From: an uncultured Verrucomicrobia subdivision 3 bacterium
GTDB lineage: Bacteria > Verrucomicrobiota > Verrucomicrobiia > Limisphaerales > UBA11358
DNA: 38,898 nucleotides
Assembly: GCA_903878805.1 (NCBI GenBank)
Contig: CAIRJF010000034.1
Coordinates: forward strand, 1-38,898
Direction: 5' to 3'
The notes under the pieces: generated by a model
What the model was told of the DNA's origin: nothing
Seen by the model: only the letters and a program-made list of their open reading frames with translations
Databases searched by the model: none
Made by a program: the position numbers and the translations under genes
Shown: positions 7,845 to 14,955 of the stretch, piece by piece
Layout: the number at the start of each line of letters is the position of its first letter
Position numbering within the stretch: position 1 is the stretch's first letter

Positions 7845-8123
7845 GTGCAAGAAACCGCCTCAAACCGATTCAAAAAGCGATTGCGGGAACTGCGTGTGAA
7901 GCGCGGTTGGACGCAAGAACGAGCCGCCGAAGCGTGCGGCATCGGTTACAAGCTCTACCAGCTTTACGAACTCGGCATCAAACAAAACCCCGGCCTTGTG
8001 AACTTGGAAAAGATGGCCGGTGGATTCGGTCTTGGCGTTCACCAACTGCTTGCGCCCAATTTTCCAAAGCTGCGCCCGCCAAAGTCCACAGTCAAAAAAT
8101 CAACGCCAAGCAAACGAGCGTGA
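7845..8123 (+). CDS. XRE-family transcriptional regulator
   Basis: The short product (92 residues from GTG at 7845; TTG at 7836 is an alternative) is mainly one Cro/C1-type helix-turn-helix: FKKRLRELRVKRGWTQERAAEACG, then YKLYQLYELGIKQNPGLVNLEKMAGGFGLGVHQLL. This is the complete five-helix fold, followed by a Lys/Pro-rich tail. It lies at the end of the element and is divergent from the zinc-ribbon genes. It is therefore a good candidate to keep the element or its cargo quiet, as phage and plasmid repressors do. Confidence 0.85.
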   Translation: MQETASNRFKKRLRELRVKRGWTQERAAEACGIGYKLYQLYELGIKQNPGLVNLEKMAGGFGLGVHQLLAPNFPKLRPPKSTVKKSTPSKRA

Positions 8124-8168
8124 ATTGTTCGCGGGTAGGGTGCAAATACGGCCTGTCTCGTGTCGTAA

Positions 8169-8276
8169 TTGACCGCTAACGAGCTTTGGGAACGATACGC
8201 GGGGATTTTTGCCTTCCAAAAGCCGAACGTCTCTACGGCTAAACATGGCAAGAATGGCTGGCGGTTAAAAAATTAA
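8169..8276 (+). CDS. Possible very small protein (35 aa)
   Basis: An open frame starting at TTG reads like a real peptide (NELWERYAGIFAFQKP, ending KHGKNGWRLKN), with aromatic and charged residues balanced as in a folded segment. No ribosome-binding site is seen. It could be the remnant of a longer gene of the element. Apart from it and the repeat at 8316-8339, the stretch from 8124 to 8457 holds nothing I recognise. Confidence 0.25.
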   Translation: MTANELWERYAGIFAFQKPNVSTAKHGKNGWRLKN

Positions 8277-8315
8277 ATTTTATTTTCGGCTCGCTGGAAT
8301 AGCTTCAATTTTCTG

Positions 8316-8339
8316 TTGTGATAGTTTTTGTGCTACTTT
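8316..8339 (+). repeat. 24-bp direct repeat, right copy (possible recombinase arm site)
   Basis: This is the partner of 2492-2515 with two mismatches and lacks the ttgaca that precedes the left copy. It therefore shares the binding-site-like sequence but not the promoter, which supports a role in recombination rather than transcription. Confidence 0.5.
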
Positions 8340-8457
8340 TTAAGATTGCCAGAGTGTCCAGTTGCAACGGCTAAAAATGCTATTTGTCTTTATTTTGCAA
8401 GGGTTCGACGCTTGGGGTGAATCCGAGAAATTCCGCATGAAAAGGCCAAGAAATTTT

Positions 8458-8499
8458 ACCTGAATCTAGCGCGTCTGCCAATTCCGCCACGTGGGCAAC
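8458..8499. repeat. Right attachment site: orphan 5' half of tRNA-Leu
   Basis: These 42 bases are identical to 2405-2446 and contain the tRNA from its 5' end to the anticodon loop on the minus strand, with no matching 3' half beside them. Before integration the chromosomal tRNA would have been continuous with the DNA beyond 8500, so the native tRNA promoter should lie around 8500-8550. The 161 bases from there to purF contain no gene. Confidence 0.88.
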
Positions 8500-8660
8500 T
8501 TGCCGCGAAGGTTACACGAAGGTTTGCGGGCAGCGCAAGTATCCAAATCGCCATCGCGAAAGGCGGGGCGGTGTAAAAATAAAATCCGCCATCGCGGGCG
8601 ATCGTATGGTTGCGGCTTGCGCGGGTCACATTTCTTTGTTTAAATTCAGCGGCACGCGTG

Positions 8661-10145
8661 ATGCAAACCCAACCACAAAATTACCCCAAACATTACTGCG
8701 GAGTCTTCGGCATTTTCGGTCACCCGAATGCGGCGGAACTCGCTTACTTCGGCCTTTACGCCCTGCAACATCGCGGGCAGGAAAGCGCGGGCATCGTCAG
8801 TTGCCACGAAGGAAAATTTTACAAGCACCACGGCATGGGCCTTGTGCCGCAGATTTTCAACGACCCGAAAATTCTCCACGACCTCGTCGGCGACCGCGCC
8901 ATCGGCCACACACGTTACTCGACGACCGGCACGTCCAATCTCCGCAACGCCCAGCCGCTCACGGTGGATTGCGCGCGCGGACAAATCGCCGTCGCGCACA
9001 ATGGAAATTTGACCAACGCCGCCGCGTTGCGTGACGAACTAGAATCGCGCGGCCTAGTTTTTCAGACCAGCGTGGACAGCGAAATCATCATCATGATGCT
9101 CGCACAGCCGGAAATGGGCGGCGTTCCCAATTCGCTCGTCAACACGTTGCGCCGCATTGAAGGCGCGTATTCATTAGTGATAATGACGGAGAAAGAATTA
9201 ATCGGCGCGCGTGATCCACATGGTTTCCGTCCGCTTTCAATTGGCCGCACGGCGAACGGTGCTTACGTTTTGTCGAGCGAGACGACCGCGCTGGATTTGA
9301 TTCACGCGCGATTTGTTCGCGACGTTGAGCCGGGCGAAATCGTCATCATCAACGAAAAAGGTTTGACCAGCATTCAGGCTTGGCCGGAGCATCAGAAGCG
9401 CGCGTTCTGCATTTTTGAATACGTCTATTTCGCGCGGCCCGATAGCGTCATCAACGGCCACAGCGTTTATGACGTGCGCAAGGAAATGGGTCGTCAGCTC
9501 GCGCGCGAACACAACATCAAGGCCGACCTCGTCATCCCCGTGCCCGACAGCGGCGTCTGCGCGGCGATGGGTTACGCCGAGGAATCCGGCATTCCCTACG
9601 AGATGGCGTTCATCCGCAACCATTACGTCGGCCGCAGCTTTCTCCAACCCACACAACTTATCCGCGATTTCAATGTGCGCGTGAAATTGAATCTCATCGA
9701 GTCGCTCGTGAAAGGCAAAAGCGTCGTCATCGTGGACGATTCCATCGTGCGCGGGACGACGTGCAAGACGCGCGTGAAAACTTTGAAGGAAGCCGGCGCG
9801 CGCGAAGTTCACGTCGCCGTGAGTTGCCCGCCGCACATGAACCCGTGCGTCTATGGAATTGATTTTCCCGACCGCAGCAAGCTCATGGCCGCGAACAACA
9901 CCGTTGACGAAATCCGCAAATACCTGAACGCCGACTCGCTGCATTATCTTTCGCAAGCCGGCATGGTCGCCGCGACCGGCCAGAAAAAAGAGGCGTTCTG
10001 TATGGCGTGTTACGACGGCAATTATCCCGTCGCTTACGATCCGCTGCTCGACAAACACATCATCGAACGCCGCCGCAAACAGACGCAAACCCTCGGCGAA
10101 GCGGCGGCGAAGGAGAACGAGCAGATTAAACTTTTGCAGGTTTGA
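8661..10145 (+). CDS. purF: Amidophosphoribosyltransferase
   Basis: PurF makes 5-phosphoribosylamine from PRPP and glutamine, the first committed step of purine synthesis. From ATG 8661 there is a 12-residue propeptide before the catalytic Cys13 (CGVFGIFG), then the N-terminal nucleophile glutamine domain (ALQHRGQESAGI, GHTRYSTTG). The phosphoribosyl domain has the PRPP loop VVIVDDSIVRGTT. Cysteines in FCIFEY, NPCVYGIDFP and FCMACYDG match the four ligands of the iron-sulfur (Bacillus-type) enzymes. Length (494) is normal. The longer frame from 8610 was rejected because the propeptide fits the family. It is followed by deoC after 3 bp. Confidence 0.97.
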   Translation: MQTQPQNYPKHYCGVFGIFGHPNAAELAYFGLYALQHRGQESAGIVSCHEGKFYKHHGMGLVPQIFNDPKILHDLVGDRAIGHTRYSTTGTSNLRNAQPLTVDCARGQIAVAHNGNLTNAAALRDELESRGLVFQTSVDSEIIIMMLAQPEMGGVPNSLVNTLRRIEGAYSLVIMTEKELIGARDPHGFRPLSIGRTANGAYVLSSETTALDLIHARFVRDVEPGEIVIINEKGLTSIQAWPEHQKRAFCIFEYVYFARPDSVINGHSVYDVRKEMGRQLAREHNIKADLVIPVPDSGVCAAMGYAEESGIPYEMAFIRNHYVGRSFLQPTQLIRDFNVRVKLNLIESLVKGKSVVIVDDSIVRGTTCKTRVKTLKEAGAREVHVAVSCPPHMNPCVYGIDFPDRSKLMAANNTVDEIRKYLNADSLHYLSQAGMVAATGQKKEAFCMACYDGNYPVAYDPLLDKHIIERRRKQTQTLGEAAAKENEQIKLLQV

Positions 10146-10148
10146 GTT

Positions 10149-10829
10149 ATGGGGCTGACCTCTTTGCAATTGGCTGCATTCATTGACCACACGCTGCTCA
10201 AGCCCGACGCCTCGCTCGCGCAAATCGAACAGCTTTGCGCCGAGGCGCGCGAACACGGCTTTTTCTCCGTCTGCGTCAACGGCTCGTGGGTCGCCGCCGC
10301 GCGACATTTTCTCGACGGCTCGGACGTGAAGGTCGCCAGCGTCGTCGGCTTTCCGCTCGGCGCGATGAGCAGCGACGTGAAACGCTTCGAGACCGAAGTG
10401 GCCATTGACGACGGCGCGCACGAGATTGACATGGTGCTGAACCTCGCGCGGCTCAAGGCGGGCGATGACAAATATGTTTTCCGCGAAATCTGCGATGTGG
10501 TCGAGGCCGCCGACGAACGCACGGTGAAAGTGATTTTGGAAACCTGCCTGCTGACCGACGAAGAAAAAATCCGCGCGTGCAAACTGGTCGTGGAGAGCGG
10601 CGCGCACTTCGTGAAAACCTCCACCGGCTTCAGCACTGTCGGCGCGACGATTGCCGACGTGAAGCTCATGCGCGAAACGGTCGGTCCGAAGTTTGGCGTG
10701 AAAGCTTCCGGCGGCGTCCGCGACGCGCAAACCGCGCTGGCGATGATTGCCGCGGGCGCAACGCGGATTGGAACTTCAAATGGAATTGCGATTGTCAAAG
10801 GTCTCGCCGCAAACGCCGGAAATTATTAG
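10149..10829 (+). CDS. deoC: Deoxyribose-phosphate aldolase
   Basis: DeoC cleaves 2-deoxyribose-5-phosphate to glyceraldehyde-3-phosphate and acetaldehyde in deoxynucleoside catabolism. The class I aldolase barrel is complete at 226 residues: [10 protein letters not shown] near the start, GFPLGA, the catalytic Asp94 in HEIDMVLN, Schiff-base Lys156 in HFVKTSTGF, and [10 protein letters not shown] near the C-terminus. It follows purF by 3 bp and is probably cotranscribed with it, linking purine synthesis with nucleoside salvage. Its final 22 codons have a second, diverged copy at 11371-11439. Confidence 0.97.
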   Translation: MGLTSLQLAAFIDHTLLKPDASLAQIEQLCAEAREHGFFSVCVNGSWVAAARHFLDGSDVKVASVVGFPLGAMSSDVKRFETEVAIDDGAHEIDMVLNLARLKAGDDKYVFREICDVVEAADERTVKVILETCLLTDEEKIRACKLVVESGAHFVKTSTGFSTVGATIADVKLMRETVGPKFGVKASGGVRDAQTALAMIAAGATRIGTSNGIAIVKGLAANAGNY

Positions 10830-10892
10830 GCGCGCAGTTTTATTCTAAAAGTTGCAGTTGCATTTCGCGCTGGCAGGGTGAAAGATTCAGTA

Positions 10893-11138
10893 ATGAATTG
10901 GCTCTGGTTTATTCTTATTGGACTCGCTGCCGGATTTCTGGCGGGCGCAGTGGTCAAAGGCCACGGCTTCGGTCTGTTGGGCAATCTAATCGTCGGCGTC
11001 ATTGGCGCACTGCTGGGCGGATTTATCTTCGGATTGCTCGGCATCGCCGCGACCAGTTTGTTGGGCGCGCTCATCTGCGCTTTCGTTGGCGCGGTAGTTT
11101 TGCTGTTCCTGCTTAAATTTGTCGGCGGGAAAAAATAA
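10893..11138 (+). CDS. GlsB/YeaQ/YmgE family small membrane protein
   Basis: The 81-residue protein (ATG 10893; GTG 10878 would add five residues) is almost wholly hydrophobic. Three Gly-rich membrane helices are visible: WFILIGLAAGFLAGAVV, LLGNLIVGVIGALLGGFIFGLLG and LICAFVGAVVLLFLL. This Gly-rich pattern with GLAAGFLAG and VGVIGALLGG is typical of the transglycosylase-associated stress proteins. Their molecular role is not established. It is followed closely by a DUF3185-like gene, and the two together lie between deoC and a deoC remnant, as if inserted. Confidence 0.85.
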   Translation: MNWLWFILIGLAAGFLAGAVVKGHGFGLLGNLIVGVIGALLGGFIFGLLGIAATSLLGALICAFVGAVVLLFLLKFVGGKK

Positions 11139-11150
11139 CTTAAAATCGCC

Positions 11151-11351
11151 ATGCAAAAAATCTCCGGTCTGACGTGTCTGGTTGTCGGTGGCATCCTGAT
11201 TTATTGGGGCTACAATATGTCGCACGCCGTCGGCGGAGAGATCAATAGTCTGGTCAGCGGTTCGCCCGGCGACAAACCCATGTTGCTCTACATCGGCGGC
11301 GCGATTCTGGTGCTCGCCGGCCTCGGTCAGATCGTGTGGAAGGGGAAATAG
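11151..11351 (+). CDS. DUF3185-like small membrane protein
   Basis: The 66-residue protein has an N-terminal helix (GLTCLVVGGILIYWGYNMS), a short loop with SGSPGDKPM, and a second helix (LYIGGAILVLAGLGQIVW). The YWGYN turn and the G-S-P-x-D-K loop are hallmarks of DUF3185, small inner-membrane proteins of unknown role. It starts 12 bp after the GlsB-like gene and probably shares its transcript. Confidence 0.8.
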   Translation: MQKISGLTCLVVGGILIYWGYNMSHAVGGEINSLVSGSPGDKPMLLYIGGAILVLAGLGQIVWKGK

Positions 11352-11370
11352 ATTTTCAAAGTTAGGGCAA

Positions 11371-11439
11371 ATGGTGCGGGTTGGAACTTCAAACGGAATT
11401 GCGATTGTGAAGGGACTGGCGGGCGGCGGGAGCTACTGA
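11371..11439 (+). pseudogene. Remnant of a second deoC 3' end
   Basis: Twenty-two codons and a stop translate as a near copy of the deoC C-terminus ([16 protein letters not shown], against [16 protein letters not shown] in the intact gene). Nucleotide identity is high through ggaacttcaaa and ggaattgcgattgt, and the stop falls at the same place. No upstream part of deoC is present. The copy lies 610 bp after the deoC stop, with the two small membrane genes in between. The stretch 11440-11641 after it contains nothing recognisable. Confidence 0.8.
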
Positions 11440-11641
11440 ATTTATTGCCCTTTCCGGCGCGATATTCCAGTTGTTGGTGTCGCGTCAATGTTCGGAGTTT
11501 CACCCGCCGGAAATTGAAAGATTTGAAGAGGATATTAGTGCGTTCCAGCGGGCAACGTGTCCTGCGAACAACATCAACAGTGCGGGCAGCCAGAGTTTGC
11601 GCGGCCCAAAAGCATTCGGTTTTTTAATATAATAAAACAAT

Positions 11642-13113
11642 TCACTGCGGAGAAAGGCGATAAAATCCCGTGCCGTGCGGCGGCAGTGTCGCCGTGTAGT
11701 TGCCGGAAAAATCGCCGAGATTTTTTTGCGCCCACAAGTCGCGGATTTTGATGGAGCCAGCCAGACCGAGTTCGCCGGGTTTCACGGAAACGTCCGCCGT
11801 GCCGTCGGTGGTGTTGAACAGCGCCACAAATTTATCCGGCGCGTCCAGCACGTCGGATGCCCACGCGATGAGACCGTCGCGGTTGAACACTTGGTGCGCG
11901 TTGCGACCGGTCTGGTCGGCGGCGAGGACGTCGTCGTTTGTCAGCAGGGACAATGTAAAGCCGTCGAGCTTGGTTAAATCGCCGCCCATGATGAGCGGCG
12001 AGCGCGCGATGCTCCAAAGTGTGACCAGCGTGTGTTGTTCATCGGCGGTGAAGTTCGTTTTGCGTTTGCCGAGCGCAATCGTGCCGAGCGGCAGCATGTC
12101 GGCATCGGCGAAATGTCCCGGTCCGCTGAACGCTGACCACGCGGCGAGCAGCGGAAATTGTTCCTTCAAGCCGTGCATGTTTTTTTTTCGGCTCGCTCCA
12201 CTTGTCCCAGAAATCGTCGCTGATGCGCCTCTGGTTCGCGTTCGCGATGATGTGAGAACCGTCCTCCAGCGGCGTCGCGCCGGGCGAGGTGCTAAAGACA
12301 ATCGGCCTGCCGGTGCGGTCAAGCGCCACGCGAATCGCCTCGATCTCGGCGGTGTGATACGGACGGCTCAAGTCGTCCACTTTCACAAAGTCCACGCCCC
12401 ACGAGGCGATGAGTTCAAAGACGGAATTGTAATACGCCTGCGCGCCCGGCCTTTTCATGTCCACGCCAAAATTATCTTGGTTCCAGCCGCAGACGTTATT
12501 TGTGTCCGCAATGTCGGCGGCGTGCGCCGAAGAATTCTTAATCCGACAATTTTCCATGACAGCCTGCCGGGGAATTCCGCGCATCAGATCAGATGAATTC
12601 CAAATTTCAAGCCCCGGCTGTGGACGTAATCGGCGAGCGCCTGAAAGCCAACGCCGTTGACCGCGCTCGGAAAACGATTCGTTGCGGGCAGCAGACGGCC
12701 AAATTCATCCATCGTCAGCACGGCATCCTTGCGATAGTCGAAACTTTTTGCCGCCGGCTCATACCATTGGATGTCCACGAGGACGTATTGCCAGCCGTGC
12801 GGCTTGAGCTTTTCGGCCATCACGTCGGCTTCAGCCTTGACCTGCGCCTCGGTGATGGTCGTGGCAAAACAATCCCAACTGTTCCAGCCCAGCGGCGGTG
12901 TTGGTGCCCACTGCCACAGAACGCCGGTTTGAAAACGGGCGCGGGCGGCGGCAACCGCACTTGCGCTGCCGGCAATAAATAATTTACCAGCGCAGAGTTA
13001 GTATGGTCGCTGGCGGCGGCGAACCGGACGCTGACCAACAGAAAAAGCCCGGCAATCAGTTTTAAGACCGATAGCTGTAATAGTTGTGTCTTGATTTGGC
13101 AAACGGGAGTCAT
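11642..13113 (-). pseudogene. Exported GH27 alpha-galactosidase, disrupted by three frameshifts
   Basis: Joining three minus-strand frames gives a GH27 enzyme: a signal peptide (LIAGLFLLVSVRFAAA), PPLGWNSWDCF, YVLVDIQWYEP, KFGIHL, then CGWNQDNFGVD, VDFVKVDDLS (catalytic Asp in KVDD) and ARSPLIMGGDL near the end. It would hydrolyse terminal alpha-galactosides. The frame changes (i) between about 12925 and 13010, (ii) at 12584-12594, where tcaga is tandemly repeated so that 5 bp are added, and (iii) at a nine-A run near 12180-12190, where eight would restore the frame. Three lesions argue for a true pseudogene, though the A-run alone could be a sequencing slip. Confidence 0.85.
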
Positions 13114-13249
13114 GTGATTATGACAGCAGGGTAAGCCCGCCAGTCTCAAAAAAAAGGCATCATTTTGAAAATTGATTATGCTGGACGAAGCACCACACAG
13201 TTGACCGTGCAGCATTTGCCGTTGGCGAACTCGGGAATAGCTTACGCGA

Positions 13250-13366
13250 ATGCGCAGCCATCTGCCGCCAGCCATCAATCAATTCTACGCCAATGGGAAT
13301 TTTCAAACCACACATGGTCTGGCTTCAGGAACGCAACCTTTTTTCCGCCTGCAACTGCAGCAATGA
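13250..13366 (+). pseudogene. Possible C-terminal remnant of an exported protein
   Basis: The last part of this 38-codon frame reads GLASGTQPFFRLQLQQ then stop, a form I associate with C-termini of large secreted Verrucomicrobia proteins, where a Gly-x-x-x-Phe-Phe-Arg-Leu end is common. Nothing upstream continues in frame past a stop at 13238. The rest of 13114-13402 shows no gene. Confidence 0.25.
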
Positions 13367-13402
13367 AGACGGCGGTCGCAATGCTCCCCAAATTGCTTGT
13401 CC

Positions 13403-14815
13403 TCATTGTTTACCGCTGGAAAGTTTTTTCAGCGCTTCGTCAACGGCCTTCCCCAAGGCGGGAATTTTCTGCGTGTAAGCAATCGGCCCGACGGCGTCAA
13501 ACGCAGGAAATGTATTGCGGTTCACAAACACTTCGTCGGCGTAGCGGTGGCCAAGATTTGCGACGAAGGCGATGATGTAATGCCGGAACGGCTTGCCCGG
13601 CAGCGACGTCACAATGCCCGCATCGGAGCCGTAATTGAACGTCAGCCCGGTTTTGTGCGCGAAGTTGACCTCGGCCCGCGCGTTCGCCGCGCGGATGTCC
13701 ATGCCGTAATCCAAATTTCCATCCTCGGTCTCGCGCACGATGACGTGGCCGTTCGTCGAATTAATCCAGCGGCCGGCCACGCGCGCGGGAATTCCCGGCC
13801 GCACATTTTTCGCGCCGGGAAAATTCGCCGTGGAGAGGCACTCATTGAACGCCTGCTCGGACAGGGTTTTTTTCAGGAACGCGCGAGAGTCCTCGGATAA
13901 AATGTTTGCGGTCACGGGCTGGCCGTCCGCAGCGTTCCAAAATTTTTCCGCGCCGCCATCAATCAGCCAGAACATCCGCGCGATGTCCCACGCGGTAAGG
14001 TTGATTTGCGAGGTGCTCCAGCCGCGCCCGGTTTGCGGATTGGTGCCGTTGATTTGCAGCGTCGGCAAGTTCAGCTCGCGAAACTCGCGGTTGAGCGGCT
14101 CGATTTCGTTTTTGTCATGCAGCATTTTCAACAGCGCGCTGGTGGCGTGGTTGTCGCTCACCGTGAGCATCGCGTCGAGCCAGTCGCGGATTTTGCGCGC
14201 ATCTGTTTTTTCATCCGCGACGGAATAAGCATATTCCGTGGCGAGCGAAATTTTTCCCGCGTCCACCATCCGCATGACGTGGAATGCCACCATGCTTTTG
14301 AACAGCGAGGCCGGATATGGTGCCATGAATTGAATCGCCGCGTTCGTCCGGCCCGGCACCAGTTCGTCGGCGGCCGTGAGCGGCGGGTCGTTTGTCCAGC
14401 CTTTGGTTGTCAGTTGTTTTCCGTCGCTGGAAAAGGTCCCGCCGTTGGCGCGGTCAATATCCCAGCGCAAAAATCGGACTGACGTCGCGCCCAAATTTTC
14501 GTCCAGCGGCACGATCAAACCATTTGGATAATCGCGCGATAAAATGACGTAGGCCCGATCCGCCAAATTTCCTTTTTCGTCGAGCTGGAGGACGGCGACA
14601 TTGACGTTCGGCGGATGCGCGATGGGTTTGGCGGGCTGGCCGAGATACGCCTGCACCGGGCGCGTCTCGTTGCCCGCGCCGAAATCCACGACGTTTTCAA
14701 AGTGCGCGTCCCGCACGGCGGCGAGCAACGCGGTCTCCAGCGGCGATTGCGCACAGGCATTCATCAGGCCGGAACAAAGTAGCGCGCCCAGCGCAAAGGT
14801 AAATTTTTTCTGCAT
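13403..14815 (-). CDS. Class A beta-lactamase-like serine hydrolase, lipoprotein-like
   Basis: From ATG 14815 the product has 470 residues. It begins with a signal sequence ending LMNAC (Cys21), close to a lipobox, so it may be anchored. The penicillin-binding fold is shown by Ser170-x-x-Lys173 (ASLFKS), the SDN loop (VSDNHA) and HKTG near residue 405. The glutamate of true class A lactamases (E-x-x-L-N) is not evident, so a peptidase or esterase role is as likely as antibiotic resistance. A 150-residue segment before the active site is unusual for class A enzymes. A motif shared with other promoters (14853-14875) faces this gene. Confidence 0.8.
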   Translation of the reverse strand: MQKKFTFALGALLCSGLMNACAQSPLETALLAAVRDAHFENVVDFGAGNETRPVQAYLGQPAKPIAHPPNVNVAVLQLDEKGNLADRAYVILSRDYPNGLIVPLDENLGATSVRFLRWDIDRANGGTFSSDGKQLTTKGWTNDPPLTAADELVPGRTNAAIQFMAPYPASLFKSMVAFHVMRMVDAGKISLATEYAYSVADEKTDARKIRDWLDAMLTVSDNHATSALLKMLHDKNEIEPLNREFRELNLPTLQINGTNPQTGRGWSTSQINLTAWDIARMFWLIDGGAEKFWNAADGQPVTANILSEDSRAFLKKTLSEQAFNECLSTANFPGAKNVRPGIPARVAGRWINSTNGHVIVRETEDGNLDYGMDIRAANARAEVNFAHKTGLTFNYGSDAGIVTSLPGKPFRHYIIAFVANLGHRYADEVFVNRNTFPAFDAVGPIAYTQKIPALGKAVDEALKKLSSGKQ

Positions 14816-14852
14816 ATAACGATTCGAAATGTTTGTGCCAAATCCGAGGGAA

Positions 14853-14875
14853 CGCCATAACCAATTTAGGGTGGT
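14853..14875 (-). promoter_or_regulatory. Shared promoter/operator-like motif, copy A
   Basis: On the minus strand this reads accaccctaaattgg then ttatgg. Its first 15 bases are identical to those of copy B at 20011. It lies 37 bp before the serine-hydrolase start and points towards it. Confidence 0.5.
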
Positions 14876-14955
14876 GGTCTGGGCGGGATTTCTGATGGAC
14901 AAGCCGGTGAATCCATCCATCATCGGAAAGTTTTGGTCAACTCAAACAACTCGCC

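Larger units (their letters stand above)
2405..8499. mobile_element. Integrated genetic element (about 6 kb) at tRNA-Leu with 42-bp direct-repeat ends
   Basis: Two identical 42-bp sequences (2405-2446 and 8458-8499) bound a block with a tyrosine recombinase next to the tRNA, an excisionase-like protein, a rolling-circle Rep, two zinc-ribbon membrane proteins and an XRE regulator. The block is visibly more AT-rich than the flanking purF or glycan genes. No capsid, Zot ATPase, relaxase or type IV coupling gene is seen, so it is best described as an integrative plasmid-like or satellite element. Excision by recombination between the repeats would restore one tRNA gene and release a circle of about 6,053 bp. 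Confidence 0.88.

Noticed and set aside
8458-8499. A second tRNA-Leu gene
   Set aside because: Only the 5' half is present. There is no 3' acceptor strand, T-arm or variable arm beside it, so it is an attachment-site copy.
8610-8660. Upstream start for purF
   Set aside because: The added 17 residues precede a normal short propeptide and catalytic Cys. ATG 8661 gives the family's usual N-terminus.
9237-10730. Long minus-strand frame (497 codons) opposite purF and deoC
   Set aside because: It overlaps two well-supported genes in full, is rich in His, Arg and Ala, and has no domain. It is a mirror of high-GC codon use.
13403-14815. Antibiotic-resistance beta-lactamase
   Set aside because: The S-x-x-K, SDN and KTG motifs are there, but the class A Glu in the omega loop is not evident, and the long N-terminal domain is foreign to lactamases. 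A general serine hydrolase call is safer.
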